Shown: piece by piece, positions 1-6,635 of the stretch
How positions within the stretch are numbered: the first letter of the stretch is position 1
How the letters are laid out: each line of letters begins with the position of its first letter
Assembly (NCBI GenBank): GCA_002327945.1
Contig: DCVY01000185.1
Coordinates: 1 to 13,304, forward strand
DNA: 13,304 nt
Direction of reading: 5' to 3'
From: Acidovorax delafieldii
GTDB taxonomy: Bacteria; Pseudomonadota; Gammaproteobacteria; Burkholderiales; Burkholderiaceae_C
The notes under the pieces: model-generated
The model's input: only the letters and a program-made list of their open reading frames with translations
Database searches by the model: none
Told to the model about the DNA's origin: nothing
Made by a program: the position numbers and the translations under genes

Positions 1-104
1 ATACGCACTACCCGCTCATGGAGAGGGCTCGGGAACTTCTCGATGGGTGGCTGCGCTGGCGCTGTGCCGCTCTGCACACTATCGGCAAGGAATCGATCCA
101 GCGA

Positions 105-137
105 CAAAAAAAACCGCGCCCACGCAGACCGGTGCGA
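105..137 (-). terminator. Probable Rho-independent terminator of the fdh operon
   Basis: About 25 nt after the last stop the minus strand reads CGCACCGGTCTGCGTGGGCG, then CGG, then eight T. CGC(A)CC can pair with GGGCG with one bulged A, or ACCG with CGGT flush to the T run. The stem is short, but the long T tract on the correct strand right after the last gene makes a terminator reasonable. Confidence 0.45.
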
Positions 138-161
138 CTCTTATCCAGGCGATGGCTGCCG

Positions 162-548
162 TCAGGATTTGGGCGCCGACGCAACTGCAGCGGGCACCAG
201 CGTGCTGGGCGGGCTGCTGGCCGTGCCTGGGGGCGAATGCGCGCCTGCTGCCTCAGCGGACTTGGCAGCCGGCGGCGTGTAGGCAAAAGGGCCTGGATCA
301 GTGCAGCCCGAACCCACAGCAGTGGCTGGCTTTGCCGACGGTGTTGTGTTGCGGTAGTGGTTTGCTACGCGGTCTTGCGACAGGCACAGCTTGTAGTTGT
401 CCACCTTGCCAGCCCACGCGGCCCTGGCGGAGGCTTCTGCAGCCTTGGCAGCAGCTTCGGGCGAAGGTGCTGGCAGCTTGGCCGATGCCAACGTGCAAAC
501 GCCGACAGCGCACAGCGCCAGCAATGAAGAACGGGAAAAATGCGTCAT
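162..548 (-). CDS. Small exported protein of unknown function at the end of the fdh operon (128 aa)
   Basis: Begins MTHFSRSSLLALCAVGVCTL with a cleavable signal peptide ending ASA at residue 23. The mature protein has an Ala-rich amphipathic segment (28-46), then a more specific core, WAGKVDNYKLCLSQDRVANH to GSGCTDPGPFAYTPP, with two Cys (55 and 82) that could pair or bind a ligand. It ends in a Pro/Ala/Ser-rich tail that looks disordered. I do not recognise a named family. Position and overlap of its ribosome binding site with the fdhC stop show it belongs to the operon. The periplasmic location and two spaced Cys fit an accessory factor of the exported dehydrogenase (inference). Confidence 0.72.
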   Translation of the reverse strand: MTHFSRSSLLALCAVGVCTLASAKLPAPSPEAAAKAAEASARAAWAGKVDNYKLCLSQDRVANHYRNTTPSAKPATAVGSGCTDPGPFAYTPPAAKSAEAAGAHSPPGTASSPPSTLVPAAVASAPKS

Positions 549-557
549 GGTGTGAAA

Positions 558-561
558 CCTC
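558..561 (-). promoter_or_regulatory. Ribosome binding site deciding the start of the last gene
   Basis: The minus strand reads ATGAGGTTTCACACCATG: GAGG sits nine bases before the ATG at 548 and overlaps the fdhC TGA. This favours 548 over the alternative ATG at 563, which forms ATGA with fdhC but has AGGT directly against it with no spacing. Confidence 0.6.
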
Positions 562-1783
562 ATACCTGCGCGCGCTGGCCCGCAGATAGTGTTGCGGCAG
601 CAGCGGCCGCCGGTTGGCTGGCGCTGCGTTGCCGTGGAATCTTGCCCGCCTGGACATCGTCGTACCAGAGCACATGGTGCTCTTTGGCCCATGCCTCGCT
701 GACATAACCCGTCCTCATGGCTTTGTAGGCACCACGCATGCCCACCGTGCCCATGTAGATGTGGCCGCAGATCAGCGCCATCATCCAGATGGCCAGGGTG
801 GCGTGGATCATGTGGGCAATCTGCATGTCGCCACGCACGTCACCAAAGCCGGGGATCAGTTTGTCCAGCACCAGGCCCGTGGCCACCACAAAGATGCCAG
901 GGATGGTGATACCCCACCAGAACAGTCCCTTTTCACCCGCGTTAAAACGGTGCGAAGGCACTTGCTGGTCACCACCGCCCAGCATGCCACCACCCTTGTG
1001 GAGCCAGACAAAATCGGCGCGGTTGGCAATGTTGTCCTTCACGAACGTGAAGATGATGACCAGCAGCGAAACAGCAAACAGGGGGCCCATGAAGTTGTGC
1101 ACGTTCTTGAGCGCATAGGCCAGCCATCCGAACAGGGTGCCACCGATAACGGGCAGGAGAAAGAATTTGCCAAACGCCATGACGATGCCCGAGACGGCCA
1201 GTGCAATGAAAGCAAAGGCGTTGGACCAATGCGCCGCACGCTCGAACGGCGTGAAACGCTCGATGCGGCGGGCACCTGCCCCCTCTGGATGGTCATGCCC
1301 CAAGGTTCCCTTGGTGAAATAGAAAATTGCCAAAGCCAGCAGCACCAGGCCCATCAAGGCAGCGCCATAGGGAATGATCCACTGGTTGCGCACCTGCCGC
1401 CATGCCTCGCCTGCGTTGGTGACACGCGAGCCGGGGTACTGTACGAAGGGCTGGATCAGGTTACCGGCCTCGGGGGCCTGGGTTTTTGGCAGGCTGCTGT
1501 AGCCCGTCACGCCCTGCCCCACCTGGCGCCACATGGGCGCGTTGTTACCCGGCTGCACCTTCATACGCTCGCCATTGGTCTGCTCGGAGTACCGGGAGTC
1601 TGCGCTGGCGTCGGGTTTGACCTGAAAGATGCTCTGGCTCTGGATCCCGCCGGTAGCGGAGGGTACGGCCGGTGCTGCGGATGCAGGCGCAGCGGCATCC
1701 GGCGCTGCCGGAGCCTGCTGAGCGCCCGCAGGCCCCCAGGCCAAGCCAGCCGCGAAAGCCAGGGACCACACGATGTGTTTCAT
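560..1783 (-). CDS. fdhC: Formate dehydrogenase cytochrome b556 (gamma) subunit with periplasmic N-terminal extension (407 aa)
   Basis: Membrane anchor that takes electrons from the iron-sulfur subunit to haem b and quinone. A signal peptide (residues 1-21, ending GPAGA|QQ) is followed by an Ala/Pro-rich stretch and a conserved-looking exported segment to about residue 130 (MKVQPGNNAPMWRQVGQGV, LIQPFVQYPGSRVTNAGEAW). Hydrophobic helices follow at about 135-157, 187-225, 228-248, 287-307 and 325-346. His in AAHWSNAF (185), NVHNFMG (229), HMIHATLAIW (324, 327) and CGHIYMG (341) are the candidate haem ligands. E. coli FdnI is only about 217 aa; the longer N-terminus is typical of this gamma family. 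The C-terminus is a soluble tail with an Ala run. The stop overlaps the ribosome binding site of the next gene. Confidence 0.93.
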   Translation of the reverse strand: MKHIVWSLAFAAGLAWGPAGAQQAPAAPDAAAPASAAPAVPSATGGIQSQSIFQVKPDASADSRYSEQTNGERMKVQPGNNAPMWRQVGQGVTGYSSLPKTQAPEAGNLIQPFVQYPGSRVTNAGEAWRQVRNQWIIPYGAALMGLVLLALAIFYFTKGTLGHDHPEGAGARRIERFTPFERAAHWSNAFAFIALAVSGIVMAFGKFFLLPVIGGTLFGWLAYALKNVHNFMGPLFAVSLLVIIFTFVKDNIANRADFVWLHKGGGMLGGGDQQVPSHRFNAGEKGLFWWGITIPGIFVVATGLVLDKLIPGFGDVRGDMQIAHMIHATLAIWMMALICGHIYMGTVGMRGAYKAMRTGYVSEAWAKEHHVLWYDDVQAGKIPRQRSASQPAAAAAATLSAGQRAQV

Positions 1784-1789
1784 GGTGGA

Positions 1790-1793
1790 CCTC
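1790..1793 (-). promoter_or_regulatory. Ribosome binding site of fdhC overlapping the lipoprotein stop
   Basis: The minus strand reads TGAGGTCCACCATG: GAGG overlaps the TGA of the lipoprotein gene and lies six bases before the fdhC ATG at 1783. This sets the start and makes re-initiation after the lipoprotein likely. Confidence 0.7.
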
Positions 1794-2028
1794 ACTTGGA
1801 CTGGGTGCGGGTGTATTCGTTTTGCCCGTATTGCTGGCGCGCCTTCAACTGCTGCTCCCAGCTGGTCTTGTCGCCCGCTTTCCAGCCCGGCTGGGTGAAA
1901 TTGCTGCCGGTGCCCGCCTGAGGTGCAGCGTCTTGCTTCACACCGCCACCAGTCTGCGGCTTTTCGGTGCAGGCGACCATGCCGGCAAGGGCCAGCAGTG
2001 CTGTCAGGATGAGGGATAAGCGCTTCAT
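1792..2028 (-). CDS. Small lipoprotein of the formate dehydrogenase operon (78 aa)
   Basis: Starts MKRLSLILTALLALAGMVAC with a lipobox-like end at Cys20, followed by Thr. Having no Asp at +2 fits outer-membrane sorting, if lipidated. The mature part is a short, polar, Gly/Gln-rich peptide containing TQPGWKAGDKTSWEQQLKAR and has no known domain. It overlaps the fdhB stop as ATGA, and its own stop is embedded in the ribosome binding site of fdhC, so it is made together with both. I recognise no family with a defined function. Its placement between the beta and gamma subunits suggests a structural or assembly role for the periplasmic complex (inference). Confidence 0.78.
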   Translation of the reverse strand: MKRLSLILTALLALAGMVACTEKPQTGGGVKQDAAPQAGTGSNFTQPGWKAGDKTSWEQQLKARQQYGQNEYTRTQSK

Positions 2029-2645
2029 GATTTGGCCCCTGCAGGTGGCTGGGCATCCCGTTGCGTGCCATAGGCCGTGCCCCAGCCCCACACTTCGGCA
2101 CCCTTGCCACGCTGCACAACGCGGTTGCGGAAAATGTCGGCCACCACATCGCCGTCACCTGCCAGCAGTGCCTTGGTCGAGCACATTTCGGCACAGGCGG
2201 GCAGCTTGCCTTCGGCCAGACGGTTGCGGCCATATTTCTCGAACTCGGCCTGGCTGCCATGGGCCTCGGGACCACCGGCGCAAAAGGTGCATTTGTCCAT
2301 CTTGCCGCGCACGCCGAACGTGCCTTGCGATGGGAACTGGGGGGCACCAAACGGGCAGGCATAGCTGCAGTAACCGCAGCCGATGCAGACATCCTTGTCG
2401 TGCAGCACCACGCCTTCGTCCGTGCGGTAAAAGCAGTTCACGGGGCAAACGGCCATGCAGGGCGCATCGCTGCAATGCATGCAGGCCACCGAGATGGATT
2501 TTTCGCCGGGCACACCATCGTTGAGGGTGACCACACGGCGGCGGTTCACACCCCACGGCACCTCATGCTCGTTCTTGCAGGCAGTGACGCAGCCGTTGCA
2601 TTCGATACAGCGCTCTGCATCGCAGATGAATTTCATTCGTGCCAT
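2025..2645 (-). CDS. fdh3B: Formate dehydrogenase FDH3 iron-sulfur (beta) subunit, four [4Fe-4S] (206 aa)
   Basis: Relays electrons from FdhA to the cytochrome b subunit. Sixteen Cys form four clusters in the usual FdhB/FdnH ligand pattern: C13/C16/C19 with C155 or C23; C55/C58/C63/C67; C87/C90/C93/C97; and C119/C122/C151/C155. It begins MARMKFICDAERCIECNGC, and AGGAGA seven bases before the ATG at 2645 fixes the start. It has no signal peptide and presumably crosses the membrane together with folded FdhA via Tat, as known for related enzymes. Unlike E. coli FdnH (294 aa) it has no C-terminal membrane helix, so docking must rely on FdhC. The stop overlaps the next gene as ATGA. The symbol follows the Methylobacterium FDH3 beta subunit; fdhB is an equivalent name. 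Confidence 0.95.
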   Translation of the reverse strand: MARMKFICDAERCIECNGCVTACKNEHEVPWGVNRRRVVTLNDGVPGEKSISVACMHCSDAPCMAVCPVNCFYRTDEGVVLHDKDVCIGCGYCSYACPFGAPQFPSQGTFGVRGKMDKCTFCAGGPEAHGSQAEFEKYGRNRLAEGKLPACAEMCSTKALLAGDGDVVADIFRNRVVQRGKGAEVWGWGTAYGTQRDAQPPAGAKS

Positions 2646-2674
2646 TGTTCTGTCTCCTGGTCCGTGCTGCGCGC

Positions 2675-5644
2675 TCACGCCCGTTCCACGTTGCAGATCG
2701 TGGTCTTGGTTTCCTGCATCATGGTCACGCTGTCGTAACCATAGGTGGTGGCGGTGTTCACAGCCTCGCCCCGCACAAGGGGTGCCGTCCCCTTCGGGTA
2801 ATGCGCCAGCAGGTCGGCGCCTTGCCAGCGGCCCGAGAAATGGAATGGCATCCAGACCGTATCGGGTGCGACCCGCTCGGTGACCAGCGCCTGCACATTC
2901 AGGCGCGCGCCCGTGGGGCTGCTCAGCCACACGCGCTCGCCGTTGCGGATGCCCCTGTCAGCCGCCGTCTTGGGGTTGATCTCCACAAACGCCTCTTGCT
3001 GCAACTCGGCCAGCCAGGGGTTGGAGCGGGTTTCCTCGCCGCCACCTTCATATTCGACCAGGCGGCCGGAAGTCAGGATGAGCGGGAATTTCTCATACAC
3101 CTTGTCGGCCATGTTCTTGTCCTGAACGCTCTTGTAGAGCGTGGGCAGGCGCCAGAAAGCCTTTTTGTCGTCGTGCGTGGGGTACTTGGCCACCAGGTCG
3201 GGACGCGTGCCATAGAGGGGCTCACGGTGTTGCGGAATGGCATCGGGGAAGTTCCACACCACGGCGCGGGCCTTGGCGTTGCCAAACGGATGGCAACCAT
3301 GCTTCATGGCCACGCGGATGATGGCACCCGTGGGGTCGGTCTTCCAGTTCTTGCCTTCGGCCCGGGCTTTCTCGGCATCGGAAAGATCGTCCCACCAGCC
3401 CAGCTTCTTGAGCAGCACATGGTCAAACTCAGGATAGCCGGTGGTGATTTCAGCACCCAGCGAGTGCGAGCCATCTTCGGCCAACAGGTTCTGACCATCC
3501 TTTTCGACACCGAAGTTGGCACGGAAGTTGCCGCCGCCATCCATTACATGCTTGGAGGTGTCGTACAGATTGGGAGAGCCCGGGTGCTTGAGCTCGGGCG
3601 TGCCATAGCAGGGCCAGGGCAGCCCGAAATAATCACCGGTGAAGTCGTACCCGGTTTCCTTGTCTTTGCCGCCCTTGGCCTTGAGGGTTTTCACATCGAA
3701 CAAATGCATGTTCTTCATGTGGGCCTTCAGGCGCTCGGGGCTCTGGCCGGTGTAGCCAATGGTCCAGACACTGCGGTTGATTTCTCGCAGGATGTCTTCC
3801 ACCATGGGCTCGTCCATGCCCTTGACCTTGTGCATCCTGTAGTTCTTCGAGAGCTCCTTGACAAAGCCGAGCTTTTCAGCGAACTGGTGCATGATCATGT
3901 GATCGCTGCGGCTCTCCCAGAGTGGCTCGATCACCTTTTCGCGCCACTGCAACGAGCGGTTGGAGGCCGTGCACGATCCGCTGGTCTCGAACTGCGTGGC
4001 TGCGGGCAACAGGTAAACCGCGCGGTCCGGGTTCAGGTCTTCCGGCTTGCCCGGCATGGCCGCCATGGCGGCGGTGGCCGACGGATAGGGATCCACCACC
4101 ACCAGCAGGTCGAGCTTGTCCATGGCCCGCTTCATCTCAAGGCCACGGGTCTGCGAGTTGGGGGCATGGCCCCAATAGAACACGCCGCGCAGGTTGGAGT
4201 CCTGGTCAATCAGCTCGTTCTTCTCCAGCACACCATCAATCCAGCGCGACACCGTGATGCCGTTCTTGGTCATCATGGCAGGCGATGCGTACTGCTTTTT
4301 GATCCACTCGAAGTCAACGCCCCACACGGCCGCAAAATGCTTCCACGAGCCTTCGGCCAGGCCGTAGTAGCCGGGCAGCGAATCGGGGTTGGGGCCGACA
4401 TCGGTGGCGCCCTGCACGTTGTCATGGCCGCGGAAGATGTTGGTGCCGCCGCCCGACTTGCCGACATTGCCCAGCGCCAGCTGCAAAATGCACGAGGCAC
4501 GCACCATGGCGTTGCCGATCGTGTGCTGGGTCTGCCCCATGCACCAGACAATGGTGCCGGGGTTGTTCTCATGCAGCATGGTGGCGACCTTGAGCATCTG
4601 CTCTTCCTTCACGCCGCAGGCCTCTTCCACCTTGTCGGGCGTCCACTTGGCCAGCACTTCCTCGCGCACCTTCTCCATGCCATAGACACGGTCGTTGATG
4701 TACTTCTTGTCTTCCCAGCCGTTCTTGAAGATGTGGTAGAGCAGTCCGAAAAGGAAGGGGATGTCGGTGCCTGAGCGGATGCGCACATATTCGTCGGCCT
4801 TGGCGGCCGTGCGCGTGAAGCGCGGGTCCACCACGATCATCTTGCAGCCGGTTTCCTTGGCGTGCAGCATGTGCAGCATGCTCACCGGATGGGCCTCGGC
4901 GGCGTTGGAGCCGATGTACAGGGCGACCTTGCTGTTTTGCATGTCGTTGTACGAATTGGTCATGGCGCCGTAGCCCCATGTATTGGCCACACCGGCCACG
5001 GTGGTGGAGTGGCAGATGCGTGCCTGGTGGTCGCAGTTGTTGGTGCCCCAGAAGCTCACAAACTTGCGCAGCAGGTAAGCCTGCTCGTTGTTGTGCTTGG
5101 ACGAGCCGATGAAGTAGACGCTGTCGGGGCCGCTGGCCTTGCGCAGCTCCTGCATCTTGTGGGTGATTTCGGTCAATGCCGTGTCCCAGCTGATGCGCTC
5201 GTACTTGCCGTTGACCAGTTTCATCGGGTAACGCAGGCGGTATTCGCCGTGGCCGTGTTCGCGCAGCGCAGCACCCTTGGCGCAGTGCGCGCCCAGGTTG
5301 ATGGGCGAGTCGAACACGGGCTCCTGGCGCACCCACACGCCGTTCTCGACCACGGCATCCACCGCGCAGCCCACCGAGCAATGGGTGCACACGGTGCGGC
5401 GCACTTCGATCTTGCTGTTCCCCATTCCCGCCTTGACGCCTTCGGCCGCGCTGGATTTCTTGACCAGCGCGAGCTGCGATGCAGCAATACCCACGCCGAC
5501 GCCCAGACCGGAGCGCCGCAGGAACGAGCGCCGGTCCATGGTGGGCAGTGCCTGCGACAGGCCGCGGCGCAAACTGTGCACAAAAGGTGATGTGGACGAC
5601 GATGCGCTGTGCACCGCGTGGGAAGATTTCTTGGTCAACAACAT
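2675..5644 (-). CDS. fdhA: Periplasmic formate dehydrogenase catalytic (alpha) subunit, FDH3/FDH-N type (989 aa)
   Basis: Mo- or W-bis-PGD enzyme oxidising formate on the periplasmic side. The Tat signal is at residues 36-67 (MDRRSFLRRSG, then a hydrophobic run ending in an SSA site) after an unusual 35-residue leader. The metal-proximal [4Fe-4S] ligands are C86, C89, C93 and C121, with Lys123 in the relay position. The metal ligand is C211 with His212 in HQARICHSTT, i.e. Cys where E. coli FdnG has selenocysteine. NNEQAYLLRK, YGAMTNS and SNAAEAHP are typical of this branch. Its length is close to FdnG (about 1015). The C-terminal molydopterin-binding domain starts near residue 850. The ATG at 5644 has AGGG eight bases upstream; starting at MDRRSF would leave a weaker site. 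It follows the Tat-signal gene by 14 nt, and fdhB comes 29 nt after it. TorD is the likely chaperone. Confidence 0.95.
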   Translation of the reverse strand: MLLTKKSSHAVHSASSSTSPFVHSLRRGLSQALPTMDRRSFLRRSGLGVGVGIAASQLALVKKSSAAEGVKAGMGNSKIEVRRTVCTHCSVGCAVDAVVENGVWVRQEPVFDSPINLGAHCAKGAALREHGHGEYRLRYPMKLVNGKYERISWDTALTEITHKMQELRKASGPDSVYFIGSSKHNNEQAYLLRKFVSFWGTNNCDHQARICHSTTVAGVANTWGYGAMTNSYNDMQNSKVALYIGSNAAEAHPVSMLHMLHAKETGCKMIVVDPRFTRTAAKADEYVRIRSGTDIPFLFGLLYHIFKNGWEDKKYINDRVYGMEKVREEVLAKWTPDKVEEACGVKEEQMLKVATMLHENNPGTIVWCMGQTQHTIGNAMVRASCILQLALGNVGKSGGGTNIFRGHDNVQGATDVGPNPDSLPGYYGLAEGSWKHFAAVWGVDFEWIKKQYASPAMMTKNGITVSRWIDGVLEKNELIDQDSNLRGVFYWGHAPNSQTRGLEMKRAMDKLDLLVVVDPYPSATAAMAAMPGKPEDLNPDRAVYLLPAATQFETSGSCTASNRSLQWREKVIEPLWESRSDHMIMHQFAEKLGFVKELSKNYRMHKVKGMDEPMVEDILREINRSVWTIGYTGQSPERLKAHMKNMHLFDVKTLKAKGGKDKETGYDFTGDYFGLPWPCYGTPELKHPGSPNLYDTSKHVMDGGGNFRANFGVEKDGQNLLAEDGSHSLGAEITTGYPEFDHVLLKKLGWWDDLSDAEKARAEGKNWKTDPTGAIIRVAMKHGCHPFGNAKARAVVWNFPDAIPQHREPLYGTRPDLVAKYPTHDDKKAFWRLPTLYKSVQDKNMADKVYEKFPLILTSGRLVEYEGGGEETRSNPWLAELQQEAFVEINPKTAADRGIRNGERVWLSSPTGARLNVQALVTERVAPDTVWMPFHFSGRWQGADLLAHYPKGTAPLVRGEAVNTATTYGYDSVTMMQETKTTICNVERA

Positions 5645-5658
5645 GGCACGCCCTGCGG

Positions 5659-5868
5659 TCAGAGTTGGGTGGTCTTGTAGTACTGCTTGACGTGGGCAGA
5701 CAGGTGGTAGCCACCGCCTTTTTCTGGCGCCACGCGAGCCGGCTCAGACACCATGGCATTGGAGGGTGCGACCGGGGGAATTGCCACCACGGCTGCGGCG
5801 GCAGCCCCTGCGGTGGCGGCGCCGGAAAAGAACTTGCGGCGCGAGGCATTGGGCTGGCGGTTCTGCAT
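5659..5868 (-). CDS. Small Tat-signal protein of the formate dehydrogenase region (69 aa)
   Basis: A short protein with a twin-arginine segment SRRKFFSG at residues 9-16, a long Ala/Gly-rich hydrophobic stretch to about residue 30, and a conserved C-terminal end GGGYHLSAHVKQYYKTTQL. This matches the family known as 'formate dehydrogenase region TAT target' (TIGR02811, from memory), found directly before Tat-exported formate dehydrogenases. Its function is not established; it is usually thought to assist or join the periplasmic enzyme. GGAG lies about 7 bases before the ATG. Only 14 nt separate its stop from fdhA, so the two are co-transcribed. Confidence 0.87.
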   Translation of the reverse strand: MQNRQPNASRRKFFSGAATAGAAAAAVVAIPPVAPSNAMVSEPARVAPEKGGGYHLSAHVKQYYKTTQL

Positions 5869-5893
5869 GCGGGTCTCCAGAATGGCTGGCAGC

Positions 5894-5911
5894 TATGAAA
5901 CGGTTTTCATA
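5894..5911. promoter_or_regulatory. Palindrome upstream of the Tat-signal protein gene, possible operator
   Basis: TATGAAA, four bases, TTTCATA: a perfect 7-bp inverted repeat, 25 bp before the ATG at 5868. This could be a dimeric regulator site at an internal promoter for the periplasmic enzyme, or the mRNA arm of a small hairpin. I find no convincing -35/-10 pair. The adjoining minus-strand TTTCATAGCTGCCAGC also resembles one end of a Comamonadaceae dispersed repeat, so a regulatory role is uncertain. Confidence 0.3.
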
Positions 5912-5959
5912 CAGTCTATGCGAGTGCGATGATCCCCGCAATCGGCTGAAATGTTTTCC

Positions 5960-5979
5960 CCCTTGCTTGCTGGCAAGGG
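5960..5979 (-). other. Intercistronic hairpin after torD
   Basis: CCCTTGC (5960-5966) and GCAAGGG (5973-5979) form a perfect 7-bp stem with a 6-nt loop, starting 27 nt past the torD stop. On the minus strand the stem is followed by GGAAAACAT, not a T run, so it is a poor Rho-independent terminator. It could act as an RNA processing or stability element separating the accessory block from the structural genes. Confidence 0.45.
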
Positions 5980-6005
5980 AATCGCGCACAACGCGGACGA
6001 TGTTC

Positions 6006-6635
6006 TCAGTCGAGCATGTCGAAGCCCTGCACTTCGATCGCCACGAAAGCCCGCGTGAAATGGGCCAGCGCGGCATAAAAATGGGCCGCCGACTGCCCCT
6101 GCAGGGCATCGCACAACGGCAAAATCCAGGGCTGCAGGTGCGTTACAAAAAATTTGCGCTGCGCCGTCAGGTTGCAGACAGCCATGTCGTCGCCCGCGAT
6201 CAGATAGCGCATCACTTCGCACAGGTAGGCCACATGGTCTTCGGTTTCCGGCATCGCCTCACCGCGGGCCAGACCCAGCGCCGCGAGATCGCTGCGCAGG
6301 CGCACCAGCGGCTTTTCGTTCAGGAATCCGCTCAGGTAGTGCGAACCATACAAAAACACTTCGGGCTTGCCCACGCCGCCGAACAGGCGATCGAACTCTG
6401 CGGCAATGGCCACATCGTCCAGGGCCCGCGCGGTCCCCACCAGTTGCTGCCAAGGCTCCTGCAAAAAACCGCCTTCTATGGGGGCTTCGGTGACCGCCAC
6501 GCGCAGCGCGGCGAGGGTCTCCGGGTTGGGCCTGGCGTAGTACAGCTGCGCCAGCAGCCCATACAACTCGGCGCGCGCGGTTTCTTCGTCCAGCGCCGAA
6601 CTGCCGGCCGCGCTCAGGGAAAGGGAATCGCTCAC
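6006..6635 (-). CDS. TorD/DmsD-family molecular chaperone for the molybdoenzyme (209 aa)
   Basis: An all-helical cytoplasmic protein of the usual TorD size. It shows EFDRLFGG at residues 80-87 and the signature ETEDHVAYLCEVMRYL at 130-145, equivalent to the E-x-DH motif of TorD, DmsD and NarJ proteins. Such chaperones bind the Tat signal of a molybdoenzyme and hold it until cofactor insertion is complete; the likely client is the FdhA encoded two genes downstream. I prefer the GTG at 6635, which overlaps the polyferredoxin TGA as GTGA. An upstream ATG at 6698 would add 21 non-family residues and a 67-nt overlap. The spacer that follows (5869-6005) is the longest intergenic gap in the operon. 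Confidence 0.88.
   Translation of the reverse strand: MSDSLSLSAAGSSALDEETARAELYGLLAQLYYARPNPETLAALRVAVTEAPIEGGFLQEPWQQLVGTARALDDVAIAAEFDRLFGGVGKPEVFLYGSHYLSGFLNEKPLVRLRSDLAALGLARGEAMPETEDHVAYLCEVMRYLIAGDDMAVCNLTAQRKFFVTHLQPWILPLCDALQGQSAAHFYAALAHFTRAFVAIEVQGFDMLD

Noticed and set aside
18..589. Plus-strand open frames over the left end (169-180 codons)
   Set aside because: They run opposite the signal-peptide gene at 162-548 and its leader, have no family features, and cross the likely terminator.
5960..5979. The hairpin after torD as a Rho-independent terminator
   Set aside because: No T tract follows on the minus strand (GGAAAACAT), so it is kept only as a structural element.
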